Source of the DNA: CAVTTH01 sp963737545
GTDB taxonomy: Bacteria; Verrucomicrobiota; Verrucomicrobiia; Chthoniobacterales; UBA10450
Assembly: GCA_963737545.1 (NCBI GenBank)
Contig: CAVTTH010000003.1
Span: forward strand, 558,001 to 622,000
Reading direction: 5' to 3'
DNA length: 64,000 nucleotides
The translations under genes and the position numbers were made by a program. The stretch's first letter is position 1. Each line of letters begins with the position of its first letter. Below, in pieces: positions 26,113-34,764 of this stretch. Under the pieces are notes generated by a model. The model was not told the DNA's origin, did not search any database, and worked only from the letters and a program-made list of their open reading frames with translations.

Positions 26113-27677
26113 CTCACTCGCCTCAACGTGGTGCGGTCGAAATCTTTCAGCGCGTCCTGCGGTTTATCTGGAAAGCCGAGCACGCCGCGCGACCGGTCGA
26201 ATTGATAGATGCGCACCAATGGCCGTTTGCGAAAAGGAAATGCGCGAAGTTTATCCCCGTCGAGCGTGTCCATCGCACCCGGGACGCGGCATGCTTGCAC
26301 AGCCAGAGCATAAAGATCATTCCTGATTGCCGAAGACGAACCAATGCAGTTCGACAGCTCATCGGGGTCGCGTGTGAGATTGAAGAGTTGTTCCCAGCCG
26401 CCGTTGGCCATGAAAATATATTTCCACTCGCCCATGAGCACCATGACTTTGAAATCCTGTGAGCCAGGAATTTCTACCATGCCGACGAGATATTCGCGCG
26501 GCGCGCATTCACCTCGCAACATTTTGAGAACGTCCATTCCTTGACGCACTTCGCATGCGCCCGCAGCCCCGGTGGCAATGCCGAAAAGATCGGCCAGACT
26601 GATCAGTTCCTTTCGTACGGCTCCGGCGGCCAGCATTGCGGGCCAGCTCAGAAGCAATGGAAAACGGCAGGCCGCCTCGAAGAAGTTTTGTTTCTGCCAG
26701 CCGTGATGATCACCCAAAAGATCGCCGTGATCGGAAAAAAAACAGATTAGAACATTGTCCGGATTCGGCCGCGCTTCGATTGCGTCGAGAATTCGGCCAA
26801 GACAATGATCCAGATAACTGATCTCGCCGTAGTAGCGCGCCTTGACGATTTTCGCCAGCTCGGGATTGATCGCATTGGCCCAGATGGCGTGTCGCATGAA
26901 AGGAATCTCTTCGTCTAGGTGATCTTCCTCAATATTGCCGAGGATTGGACCTGGCATTCGATCAGGATTGTACATTCGATTGAAAGGAATTGGCGGAGCC
27001 AGCGGCGGATGCGGACCTACGAACGAGACGAATCCGAAAAACGGGCGCAAATCACCTGACTTTGCGATCTCCTCTATCGCGCGATCGGCCATCCACCATT
27101 CGCCTCCTAGTTCGGCTGGAAGCGGACTGCGCTGGGGAACGTAGTACATCTCGCTGCGTTCGCCCATCGGTTGCTCCAGGAAATCGAACTCTGGGTGCTC
27201 CCCTGCCAGCCATGATCCGTAGTCATCGCCTTCGCGCTTTGGCGGATGGTAAGTCTCTTCGCAGCGCCATAAGGTTTCGTAACCGAGATCTTCGTTCCAC
27301 GGAGTCGTATGAAATTTTCCAATTCCAAAAGTTCGGTACCCAAGTCGCGACATCGTTCGCCCCAGATACGGTCCGCAACGCGCTTCCATTTCCAGCGCTT
27401 GCCCGGCCACCGCAGCCGCTTTTGCGTTACTAAACACGCGCGTCGTCGGCGGCTCACATCCCGTCCTGATCGTGTAACGAGCAGCGACACAAACCGGACA
27501 AGTGGCGTATGCATTCGAAAACGCAATTCCCCTTCGCACTAAGCGATCGATATTAGGCGTGTAAATATGCGAGTTGCCGAGCGCAGCTATAGTGTCGAAC
27601 CGCTGCTGGTCGGTCATGACGAACAATATATTGGGCCGAGGGGCCGGTCCCGTAGCGGTCACTAGAAGTGGTTCCAT
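26109..27677 (-). CDS. Sulfatase (alkaline phosphatase superfamily)
   Basis: A 522-aa arylsulfatase-type hydrolase. The N-terminal metal motif NILFVMTDQQRFD is followed by CPVCVAARYTIRTG. In this motif the Cys that becomes formylglycine sits in C-V-A-A-R, so the usual Pro of CxPxR is Ala (CxAxR). CFFSDHGDLLGDHHGW supplies more metal ligands, and AREYLVGM, EWKYI and LFNLTRDPDELSN follow. No signal peptide is seen, so it may act in the cytoplasm. ATG 27677 follows the upstream stop by four bases; TTG 27704 would overlap it. No sulfatase-modifying enzyme is in the window. Confidence 0.9.
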   Translation of the reverse strand: MEPLLVTATGPAPRPNILFVMTDQQRFDTIAALGNSHIYTPNIDRLVRRGIAFSNAYATCPVCVAARYTIRTGCEPPTTRVFSNAKAAAVAGQALEMEARCGPYLGRTMSRLGYRTFGIGKFHTTPWNEDLGYETLWRCEETYHPPKREGDDYGSWLAGEHPEFDFLEQPMGERSEMYYVPQRSPLPAELGGEWWMADRAIEEIAKSGDLRPFFGFVSFVGPHPPLAPPIPFNRMYNPDRMPGPILGNIEEDHLDEEIPFMRHAIWANAINPELAKIVKARYYGEISYLDHCLGRILDAIEARPNPDNVLICFFSDHGDLLGDHHGWQKQNFFEAACRFPLLLSWPAMLAAGAVRKELISLADLFGIATGAAGACEVRQGMDVLKMLRGECAPREYLVGMVEIPGSQDFKVMVLMGEWKYIFMANGGWEQLFNLTRDPDELSNCIGSSSAIRNDLYALAVQACRVPGAMDTLDGDKLRAFPFRKRPLVRIYQFDRSRGVLGFPDKPQDALKDFDRTTLRRVR

Positions 27678-27681
27678 AAAG

Positions 27682-29793
27682 TCACAAAGTTGGCGTTGCC
27701 CCAACGGATCGCGAGGAACACCCTAGCAATCCCCGCAAATCGAAACAACGCTGCATGTCGTAAACCTTGTAGCCGTTAGACTCAAATGACGGGTGATCGC
27801 GGAACTCGGCTGGCCAGACATTGGAATCACCCGGATGAAGCAAATACCAGCGAATGCCGGTTTCACGGACACTGCGCCGCAAGTCCGGAATGTTTGTCGC
27901 CTCCTGCAGACTCTGCAGCTTCCGTAGCCGCGCCTGGTAGGGAGACTCTCGGAAAGCTTTGCTTGCTCGCTTCCACATCTCAAGCCTGGCAGCAAAAGAA
28001 GGCCGCTCGCTCAATCCACCCACGATAAGAAGCTTGTCCTGATGCGAATCCTCCACGACTGCGTTAGTAGGAGGCTGGCTCCGGATGTAATGCGCACACT
28101 CAACTAAGCCGCGATCCACGCGGAGGCTGGAATACGCCTTCGCTCCCGGCCACTTCCCTGGCTGTAGACCCGAGCCATACCGCGCTGGAATTAGCATTAA
28201 GATTACAATACTAACGATCACAATTGCCGTGGCAAAGCGCAGATACCGTTCTGACACGATGGAAAAAAGGCGCCCCGCGGTTAGCGCGCCCACCAGCCAG
28301 TATGCCCAGATGAACGGATACTGTATGAATTCGTACGCGTTCTCCGACATCCCATTTCTGCCAATGCCGAAAGTCATCAGGAGCAAAATGGCTACCGCGG
28401 CCACTGATATCCCATCCGATGTCTGCCATGTCTTGCGCCGCCCCGCGAGAAGCCAAACGAGTGGAGCGATTACGATGAAAATTCCCAAAGCATTAACTAG
28501 GAGTAAGGCGATCGCTAGCGCCAGGTGCGAAGGAAATGGATGTCCAACGCGAAAAACCTGATACCAACCCTCGACGGATGTACCTCTGGCCATGTTTGCC
28601 AAGAGTTTCCAATACCAATTACTGCCGGAGAAATCGAAGCGCACATCCGGTTCCACGTAAAAACGGTCTGCCAGCGGGAGAAGGACTAATCCAGCCATCA
28701 CACAGGCGCCCAGCGCGAGCCATCGCCAGTGCCTCCGCGGCGGCCAGACCACAACAGCAAAGGAAAACAGCAATGGAAATGCCGCCGCGAAAACCTGAAC
28801 CTTGAAAAAAACGACAAGTACGCCCAGGACCACGCCCGACGCTATCCAGGCACGCCGCCCTTGGCTCGCTCCGCGTGCGATAAGTATGAGCGCGGTTCCA
28901 GTCGTCGCGACCGCATACGGACCGGCAGGAGCAACCTGTTGGAGCCAGAAATAACCGTACATGGGATGAGCGACGTTCAACAACCACGCGTCAGGTATCA
29001 GGGACATAGCCATGAGAGCTGCCAGTCCTGCTCCCTGACTCCAGATGGCCCTTGCCAGAGCATAACTGGCTAGTCCAGCGAGGAATGATCCGAATGGCGC
29101 CCAGAAACCTACTACCGTAATATAGGCAGGCACGTGCCCCACTTTAGCTAAACACGAGGCGAGTGAGTAGCTGGCGTAATGATAGAAGATTGCGGGAAAG
29201 CCCCTCCACTCGTAGTTACCTACCTGAACCAACGTTTGAGTTCCTAAACTGCGCGCAACGATAGTGGCGTGGAAGAAAAAATCCGCCCACGGCTTGAATA
29301 TGACGCCATCTTTGACCGCGATCGTCGGCGAAATGAGATCCTGCGACCAGGCGGTTGCTGCAACAAGGCTCACAATTATCCCCAGCAGCCCTAAACGGGA
29401 AAGCGGGTCACGCTTTTGCTGGGGTAGAAGCTTTGGAATCCCTGCAATTGCGATCAGAAGAACAATCAGCATGACCCAGAGCGATAATGGCAGGAAGACC
29501 TTCCAGGCCAGAACGACAACGGACACAACGGCAACACCTAACAGAAAGTCGAGTGCGAAGAAGGATGGCAATCGTATGGCGGCGCTAATGATGCCGCCAG
29601 CCCTAAGCAGGAACCACGGCAGCACTAAAAGAAAGAATGCAGAACGCAAGTTGAAGCTTTCACCGGCGAAGGTGATCCAGAGGATAAGGAATGCCGAAAT
29701 CGCAAGGCAAGCTAGCAAGCTATATATGTCGAAGCGGCGCGCCGGTTGCAGCTTTCGCTCTGTTGTTCCAGGCAGTTGTTCAGTGTGACGCAT
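27682..29793 (-). CDS. Large GT-C-like membrane protein
   Basis: A ~703-aa protein with about a dozen membrane helices and a soluble C-terminal domain (about 560-700). No single family motif is conclusive. The layout, and segments such as DGVIFKPWADFFFHATIV and GFPAIFYHYASYSLASCL, resemble GT-C glycosyltransferases that use lipid-linked sugars. The downstream-domain text SQPPTNAVVEDSHQDKL and RWYLLHPGD resembles the tails of such proteins. Its counterpart at 34765-36828 has the same plan. ATG 29793 is chosen; TTG 29847 would overlap the aminotransferase by 11 bases. Confidence 0.65.
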   Translation of the reverse strand: MRHTEQLPGTTERKLQPARRFDIYSLLACLAISAFLILWITFAGESFNLRSAFFLLVLPWFLLRAGGIISAAIRLPSFFALDFLLGVAVVSVVVLAWKVFLPLSLWVMLIVLLIAIAGIPKLLPQQKRDPLSRLGLLGIIVSLVAATAWSQDLISPTIAVKDGVIFKPWADFFFHATIVARSLGTQTLVQVGNYEWRGFPAIFYHYASYSLASCLAKVGHVPAYITVVGFWAPFGSFLAGLASYALARAIWSQGAGLAALMAMSLIPDAWLLNVAHPMYGYFWLQQVAPAGPYAVATTGTALILIARGASQGRRAWIASGVVLGVLVVFFKVQVFAAAFPLLFSFAVVVWPPRRHWRWLALGACVMAGLVLLPLADRFYVEPDVRFDFSGSNWYWKLLANMARGTSVEGWYQVFRVGHPFPSHLALAIALLLVNALGIFIVIAPLVWLLAGRRKTWQTSDGISVAAVAILLLMTFGIGRNGMSENAYEFIQYPFIWAYWLVGALTAGRLFSIVSERYLRFATAIVIVSIVILMLIPARYGSGLQPGKWPGAKAYSSLRVDRGLVECAHYIRSQPPTNAVVEDSHQDKLLIVGGLSERPSFAARLEMWKRASKAFRESPYQARLRKLQSLQEATNIPDLRRSVRETGIRWYLLHPGDSNVWPAEFRDHPSFESNGYKVYDMQRCFDLRGLLGCSSRSVGATPTL

Positions 29794-29836
29794 CGCGTCG
29801 CTTAAGGTTTCCCGTCTAACCACTGGCGCATGCTGC

Positions 29837-30970
29837 CTAGCAATCAAATCCGCGCACGGCGTCGATTATCTGGCTCTGCTCCGGACTGCTCATTCCCGTG
29901 AAAAACGGAAGACGCAGGAGGCGATCCGCCAAATCTTCTGTGACAGGACAGTCGCCCTGGCGTCCGCCAAACCGCAGACCCATCGGAGACAAATGCAGCG
30001 GCAGATAGTGGAACACAGCCAGAATTCCAAAGCCAGCTAGGTGTGAAATCAACGCTTGTCTGCTCTCAAAGGACGGCATGAGCACATAAAACATGTGATA
30101 ACTCTGTTCGCATTCTGCCGGCACGATTGGGAGCCGAACGCTGTTGGTTTCGGCCCACGAAGCCAGCTCGCGAGCGTAGATTTCCCAGATTCGCCGCCGC
30201 TTCGACTGAATCTGATCGCGATGTTCAAGCTGCGCACGGAGAAAGGCCGCCAGCAGGTCCGAAGGCAGATAGCTCGACCCAACATCGATCCAGTTGTATT
30301 TGTCAATCTCGCCGCGAAAAAATTGGCTGCGATTCGTTCCTTTTTCGCGAAGGATCTCGGCCCGTTGATTAAATTGAAAATCGTTGATCAACAAGGCGCC
30401 GCCTTCTCCGCACGAGAAATTCTTTGTCTCGTGGAAACTGAGAGTTGCAAGCTGCCCGAGCGTGCCGAGATACCGTCCGCGGTATCTGCCATAAAGACCG
30501 TGAGCGTTATCTTCCACAACAGCAATGCCATGCTGCCGCGCGATAGACGTGATCGTGTCCATTTCGCAACCGACGCCCGCGTAATGCACAAGAAAAATCG
30601 CTTTCGTGTGCGCGGTGATGCGTCGCTCGATTTGGCTCTCATCAATGTTGAGCGTGTCTGCTCGAATATCTACGAAAAGAGGCTTGGCCCCGCGTAACAC
30701 GAACGCATTCGCCGCAGAGGGAAACGTGAACGACGGAACAATAACTTCGTCTCCGGGTCCGATATCCAGGAGCAGTGGAGCCATTTCCAGCGCATGAGTG
30801 CAAGACGTCGTTAGGAGTGCTTTCTGAATCCCAAGCGACTGTTCGAGCAGAACGTGGCACTGGGCGGTGAAGCTGCCGTCGCCGGCAAATTTCGGCGCCG
30901 CGATGGCGGCGCGGATGTAATCAAGTTCATCTCCCGTCGCGAACGGACGATTAAAAGGAATGCGGATCAC
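29837..30970 (-). CDS. wecE: WecE-like dTDP-4-amino-4,6-dideoxygalactose transaminase (DegT/DnrJ/EryC1/StrS)
   Basis: PLP-dependent sugar aminotransferase, 377 aa. It begins IPFNRPFATGDELDYI, has SCTHALEMAPLLLDIGPGDE (cofactor phosphate region), VPSFTFPSAANAFVLRGA, VVEDNAHG and the Schiff-base lysine in SFHETKNFSCGEGGALL. These features match WecE/RffA, which makes dTDP-4-amino-4,6-dideoxy-D-galactose. A WecD-like acetyltransferase at 32668 could acetylate that product to dTDP-Fuc4NAc. The rml genes that would supply the precursor are not in the window. The start overlaps the upstream methyltransferase by four bases. Confidence 0.88.
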   Translation of the reverse strand: MIRIPFNRPFATGDELDYIRAAIAAPKFAGDGSFTAQCHVLLEQSLGIQKALLTTSCTHALEMAPLLLDIGPGDEVIVPSFTFPSAANAFVLRGAKPLFVDIRADTLNIDESQIERRITAHTKAIFLVHYAGVGCEMDTITSIARQHGIAVVEDNAHGLYGRYRGRYLGTLGQLATLSFHETKNFSCGEGGALLINDFQFNQRAEILREKGTNRSQFFRGEIDKYNWIDVGSSYLPSDLLAAFLRAQLEHRDQIQSKRRRIWEIYARELASWAETNSVRLPIVPAECEQSYHMFYVLMPSFESRQALISHLAGFGILAVFHYLPLHLSPMGLRFGGRQGDCPVTEDLADRLLRLPFFTGMSSPEQSQIIDAVRGFDC

Positions 30971-31845
30971 GATGGGCTCAAGGGTTTTCGACCGATTAAC
31001 AAAAGCGATCCTCCCGCAGGGAAAGAGACGCCTGTTCTTATAACCATTCGTTCGAGGTTCAAAACGCTTTCCAGAGTTTTGTTAAGCGTCGTGCCAATTT
31101 CAAATTCGCGCCAGGGTTGGAAATCGTGATTGTGTTTTCGTTGCGGGCGCGACCAAATCATAAGGGGCAATAACAGCGAATTAAAAGAAGTGATTCGCTG
31201 GATCTGGAAGCCAGCGCTCTCGACTTTTGTGTGCAATTCGGATTTGCTGTAGCGACGTTGATGCATCGCATATTGGTCGCTCGCGCTCCAGAGAAAACGA
31301 TGTTGCGGCACCGTAACAAGCAATCCACCACCCGGCTGGACCGCATTGAACATTTGCCTTAGCGCACGCTCATCCTCAACCAGGTGTTCCAAAACGTCGA
31401 ACGCGCCCACGACATCAAATTCGCATTCAAATGGAATGCATTGCGCATCCATTTGATAGAACTCTACCCACGGCAGCCGTGATCGCGCGATGGCAAGGCC
31501 GTCCGCAAATATTTCGCTGCCCGCCAGGCGCAGTCGCGGAAACTTTTCATAAAGCCCTGCAAGCACGAAACCAGTTCCGCAACCAACCTCGAAGAAATTT
31601 TTGGCATCCGGAAAATAATTACGAAGCGCCCACTGAATGAGCTTATTCCGCGCTCGAAACCAGAAATTTGATTTCTCAATCTCAGCGAGCCGAGCGAAAT
31701 ACTCGGGTTTGAATCCGGCGTGAGCGTCAGACGGTTCCTTCGTGAATTGATATGTCTCGTCGCGCAGGCCTGGCTCATAACCGCACTTCGGACATGTCCA
31801 ATCGGCGCCTTCAAAAAGAGCTTCACACGCGAGGCATCGTTTCAT
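30967..31845 (-). CDS. Class I SAM-dependent methyltransferase with N-terminal zinc ribbon
   Basis: A 292-aa protein. Residues 1-25 hold two CxxC-type pairs (CLACEALF and CPKCGYEP), a small zinc ribbon found in many glycan-cluster methyltransferases. The core has NFFEVGCGTGFVLAGLYEKF, DVVGAFDVLEHLVEDERAL and GGGLLVTVPQHRFLWSASD, a ubiquinone/menaquinone-type methyltransferase fold. A hydrophobic C-terminal helix may touch the membrane. The stop overlaps the wecE start by ATGA. The substrate is unknown. Confidence 0.85.
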   Translation of the reverse strand: MKRCLACEALFEGADWTCPKCGYEPGLRDETYQFTKEPSDAHAGFKPEYFARLAEIEKSNFWFRARNKLIQWALRNYFPDAKNFFEVGCGTGFVLAGLYEKFPRLRLAGSEIFADGLAIARSRLPWVEFYQMDAQCIPFECEFDVVGAFDVLEHLVEDERALRQMFNAVQPGGGLLVTVPQHRFLWSASDQYAMHQRRYSKSELHTKVESAGFQIQRITSFNSLLLPLMIWSRPQRKHNHDFQPWREFEIGTTLNKTLESVLNLERMVIRTGVSFPAGGSLLLIGRKPLSPS

Positions 31846-31927
31846 CCTTCGCTCAGGCGCAAAGCCATTCGCGCTCCAACTGCATTTTTACAGGGTGTGC
31901 TGGACCGGATATCGGAATCACGACACG

Positions 31928-32546
31928 TCATTTTTCGCATTCAAAGACGGCAGTTACGTACGGGATGCGCATTGGCTTGGTGTCGACCCGTGCCTCGACA
32001 TTGCTGAAAAGCTTCGCGACAAGCCGACGATATTCTTGCTCGGTTCGAATATTCCGACCTCGGTCGCGAGCCATGATATACTTGGAAAACGCTCCTTGGT
32101 TCGGGGTCCAACACGGATCATGAAAAATGAATCGACCGCCCTCCTTGAGCGCGTCGTACGCGAACCGAATACAATGCGCCGCATCTTGGTCGTCCAAGTG
32201 GTGTAACACGCCGATTGTGATCACGATGTCGGCGTTTTGAAATCGCGAGTCACCCCGAAGCGAGTGAGTGTCGCCAATTATAAAGGTCCCCTTGGTGCCG
32301 TGCGTCCGCTTGGCAGAAGCAATATACTGCGCATTGGTGTCGAGCCCGAGGGTACTCAACCTCTGGAAGGCAGCGCAACGCTTGCGCCGAACCGCACCCG
32401 ATATCGATCACCTTATTACTCGGTTTAGCCCGAACGTGGTTTTGGATGATCCTGCGACGCAGTGCGTTTCCACCAACGGCAGCTTGAAATGCGTTGTACA
32501 GAAATGGAATTTTCAACCAGCGCAATAATCCAGAGTCACTTTGCAT
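31928..32546 (-). pseudogene. Class I SAM methyltransferase split by a frameshift
   Basis: The N-terminal frame (32546 downward) runs LKIPFLYNAFQAAVGG...NKVIDIGCGSAQALRCLPEV and then loses similarity. The second frame (to 31928) picks up LGLDTNAQYIASAKRTHG, IVITIGVLHHLDDQDAA and EGGRFIFHDPCW. Joined near 32355-32375 they form one ordinary ~205-aa methyltransferase. One indel is enough, so it is either a young pseudogene or a sequencing error. Confidence 0.75.
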
Positions 32547-32667
32547 CGTTGAGTTTGCTAGAGCTGGCTTAATACCTCTGGTTTAGCGGCAGGCTATGCG
32601 CACACGGCATTTCGGCAAGCATTCAGTCCTGCAGGTGCAGCAGGCAACACAGCGTTGCATTGCTCAA

Positions 32668-33657
32668 TCATGGCTTGAGCCATGTGTGAAATGAGTGTCT
32701 GGCGCCGGCGATCTTCCAGCCCAGCTTTAGCGTGCCGCGATGCACTGGATAATTGCCAGCGTGTGCCGGCAGGTCGAAGTGCTGTGCGAAGTTTCCTCCA
32801 ATTCGCATGCCCTCGAGAGTGAGTGCCGTGTAAAGTCCTCGCCCAAAAAAATCCGGGTGGATCGCTTCCAGGTTGCAATGCGCGATGTCGAAAGAATGTT
32901 TGACCTCGAGAGCGGATGCCTTTTTCCACACGGCGTAACCTGCAATTCTACCATCAACCTCGGCGACAAGAATCCAATCAGCCCAACCTTCAAAGGAGGA
33001 ACGCGCCCATTGCTCATAAACTCGTGCGCCCGTTCCGACTGGCATTTTGGGATCTGAATGATATCGACCAAAATGCGTCGCAAATGCCTTTTCAGTGAGC
33101 GCGAGGATTTCTCGTAGGTCCTCAGGTTTCGCGAGACGAATCCGCGAATCATTGGGCCGTTTTGGAAGCCTGATGCTCTCAAGCGGTGTGCGTGACGAAT
33201 CGAAGAGGAAATCCAGAAGCGTGTCCATAAGAAAAAACCCTCGCCGCTCGAGCGCATGAATTCCCGCGCAATCAAGAGCCTGAACCTTACATATCAGACA
33301 TTCCGTGCCACGACTGGCGGCATGCCGGACGACTTTGTCGAGCAAGCCATCGAGCACTTCCGAGTCTCGCGTTCCATGCGTCTGCGTGAGGTGCTTGATT
33401 GCGGCGACGCGGCGCCCTACTACTTTGGTGTCCCATGGCGAATCGCCGTAAAGCACAAAACCGTTGATGCCGTCTTCGGCATGCGATGCAAATGCGGTCG
33501 TGGATTCGCTGTTCAGTTCCTGAGCGATGTCGTCCAGCCAATAGCCCTCGATCTGATCGCGCTTTAGATACGACAAATGAGGCAGGGGCTTATGCGTGAA
33601 GCGCGGCAGCGCCTCCTTCAATTCATCCATGGCCGTCAGATCGAATCGCGCGATCAT
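32668..33657 (-). CDS. GNAT N-acetyltransferase, WecD-like two-domain
   Basis: A ~329-aa protein. The N-terminal half contains GDSPWDTKVVGRRVAAIKHL and LICKVQALDCAGIHALERRG, like the WecD/RffC dTDP-fucosamine acetyltransferase, where an N-terminal domain with a 'PWD...G' motif precedes the GNAT fold. The C-terminal half has SRIRLAKPEDLREILALT and VAEVDGRIAGYAVW, then LEAIHPDFFGRGLYTAL, the acetyl-CoA loop (RGLY instead of RGxG). ATG 33657 follows the upstream GT2 stop by seven bases. Combined with the WecE-like aminotransferase it suggests a 4-acetamido-4,6-dideoxyhexose branch. Confidence 0.7.
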   Translation of the reverse strand: MIARFDLTAMDELKEALPRFTHKPLPHLSYLKRDQIEGYWLDDIAQELNSESTTAFASHAEDGINGFVLYGDSPWDTKVVGRRVAAIKHLTQTHGTRDSEVLDGLLDKVVRHAASRGTECLICKVQALDCAGIHALERRGFFLMDTLLDFLFDSSRTPLESIRLPKRPNDSRIRLAKPEDLREILALTEKAFATHFGRYHSDPKMPVGTGARVYEQWARSSFEGWADWILVAEVDGRIAGYAVWKKASALEVKHSFDIAHCNLEAIHPDFFGRGLYTALTLEGMRIGGNFAQHFDLPAHAGNYPVHRGTLKLGWKIAGARHSFHTWLKP

Positions 33658-33664
33658 CGGGCGA

Positions 33665-34627
33665 TTATCGCAAGTCTTTTGGTTCGCCGCTAACGCTTCG
33701 AACAACGTAAACGGGACGATTCATCGTCCGAAAATGGATGCGGGCCAGGTATTCGCCTATCACGCCGAGGGCGAAAAGCTGTGCGCCTGAAAAGATCGCA
33801 ATTATGGAAGCCAAAAATGGAAATCCCGGCACACTGCCTTCTAGGCAATAGCGGGTGAATACGTAAAGGAAGACTGCAAGCCCGAACAACATGCAGCCAA
33901 ATCCAATCAGGCTGGCGAGTTGCAATGGCGCCGTGCTGAAGCCGGTCATCATATCAAGTGCGTGGCGAACCAGCTTTGTGAAAGTGTAAGTTGAAGTGCC
34001 CGAATGGCGCGGCTGGAAAACGACGGGTATCGCGGTGAAGCGCGTCGTCGCCCATGTCAGCAACACGTCGATGGAAACAAACGGCGTTTGATAGCCTGCG
34101 AATGCCTCCCGCAGTTGCGTACGGAAAACGCGGAACGCACTCACGTTCCTGGCGAGATCCATTCCGATGGCGCTCCCCAGCGCGAGCCGCGTAATGCGGG
34201 AAGCGAGAGCGCGCATGAACCCGTGGCGTTCTTCCTTGGGCGCGCCATACACAACGTCGAATCCCTGTTCCAGTTGTTCGAGCAGTCGCGGGATTTCTTC
34301 CGGCGGATGCTGCAGATCGTCATCCATCGTCACGATCACGTCGTATTTCGCAGCACGGATGCCGCAAAGCAGAGCGTTATGCTGGCCATAGTTGCGCATC
34401 AGATTCAAACCGCGCACCGTCGCAAAACGCGACGACAGCTCTGAGATAGTCTCCCAGCTTCGGTCCCGGCTACCGTCGTTGACGAGAATGATCTCATACT
34501 CGGTCGCGATTTGCGGTAACACTTCGCTCAGGCGCCGGCACAGTTCAGAGATGGAAGCTTCGCCATTGTAGACTGGCGTGACGACTGAAATGGAATGCTG
34601 TGCGGCAACCTGCAACGGGGAGTTCAT
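33665..34627 (-). CDS. GT2 family glycosyltransferase (ArnC/GtrB/DPM1-like)
   Basis: A 320-aa enzyme. The GT-A domain starts ISVVTPVYNGEASISELCR, with the nucleotide-sugar motif IILVNDGSRD and the metal motif TMDDDLQHPPEEIPRLLEQ, and closes with QPRHSGTSTYTFTKLVRHAL. Two membrane helices follow (about 235-260 and 270-295). This is the layout of enzymes that load a sugar onto polyprenyl phosphate. The lipid-linked sugar could be the donor for the GT-C-like proteins on either side. A truncated copy of its first 60 residues lies at 37522-37719. Confidence 0.93.
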   Translation of the reverse strand: MNSPLQVAAQHSISVVTPVYNGEASISELCRRLSEVLPQIATEYEIILVNDGSRDRSWETISELSSRFATVRGLNLMRNYGQHNALLCGIRAAKYDVIVTMDDDLQHPPEEIPRLLEQLEQGFDVVYGAPKEERHGFMRALASRITRLALGSAIGMDLARNVSAFRVFRTQLREAFAGYQTPFVSIDVLLTWATTRFTAIPVVFQPRHSGTSTYTFTKLVRHALDMMTGFSTAPLQLASLIGFGCMLFGLAVFLYVFTRYCLEGSVPGFPFLASIIAIFSGAQLFALGVIGEYLARIHFRTMNRPVYVVRSVSGEPKDLR

Positions 34628-34764
34628 GTTCAGAAAGGCCCCCGAAGCTAGGAGACAAGGCGGATTTCGTCAAAGCGGCGCTGACTTGGAATTTAACCTT
34701 GCGTCCGAGTTTGCGAGATGACCTAGTCTCTTCCTGTCCTGCTGCGTGCAGGTTTAATTCAGAC

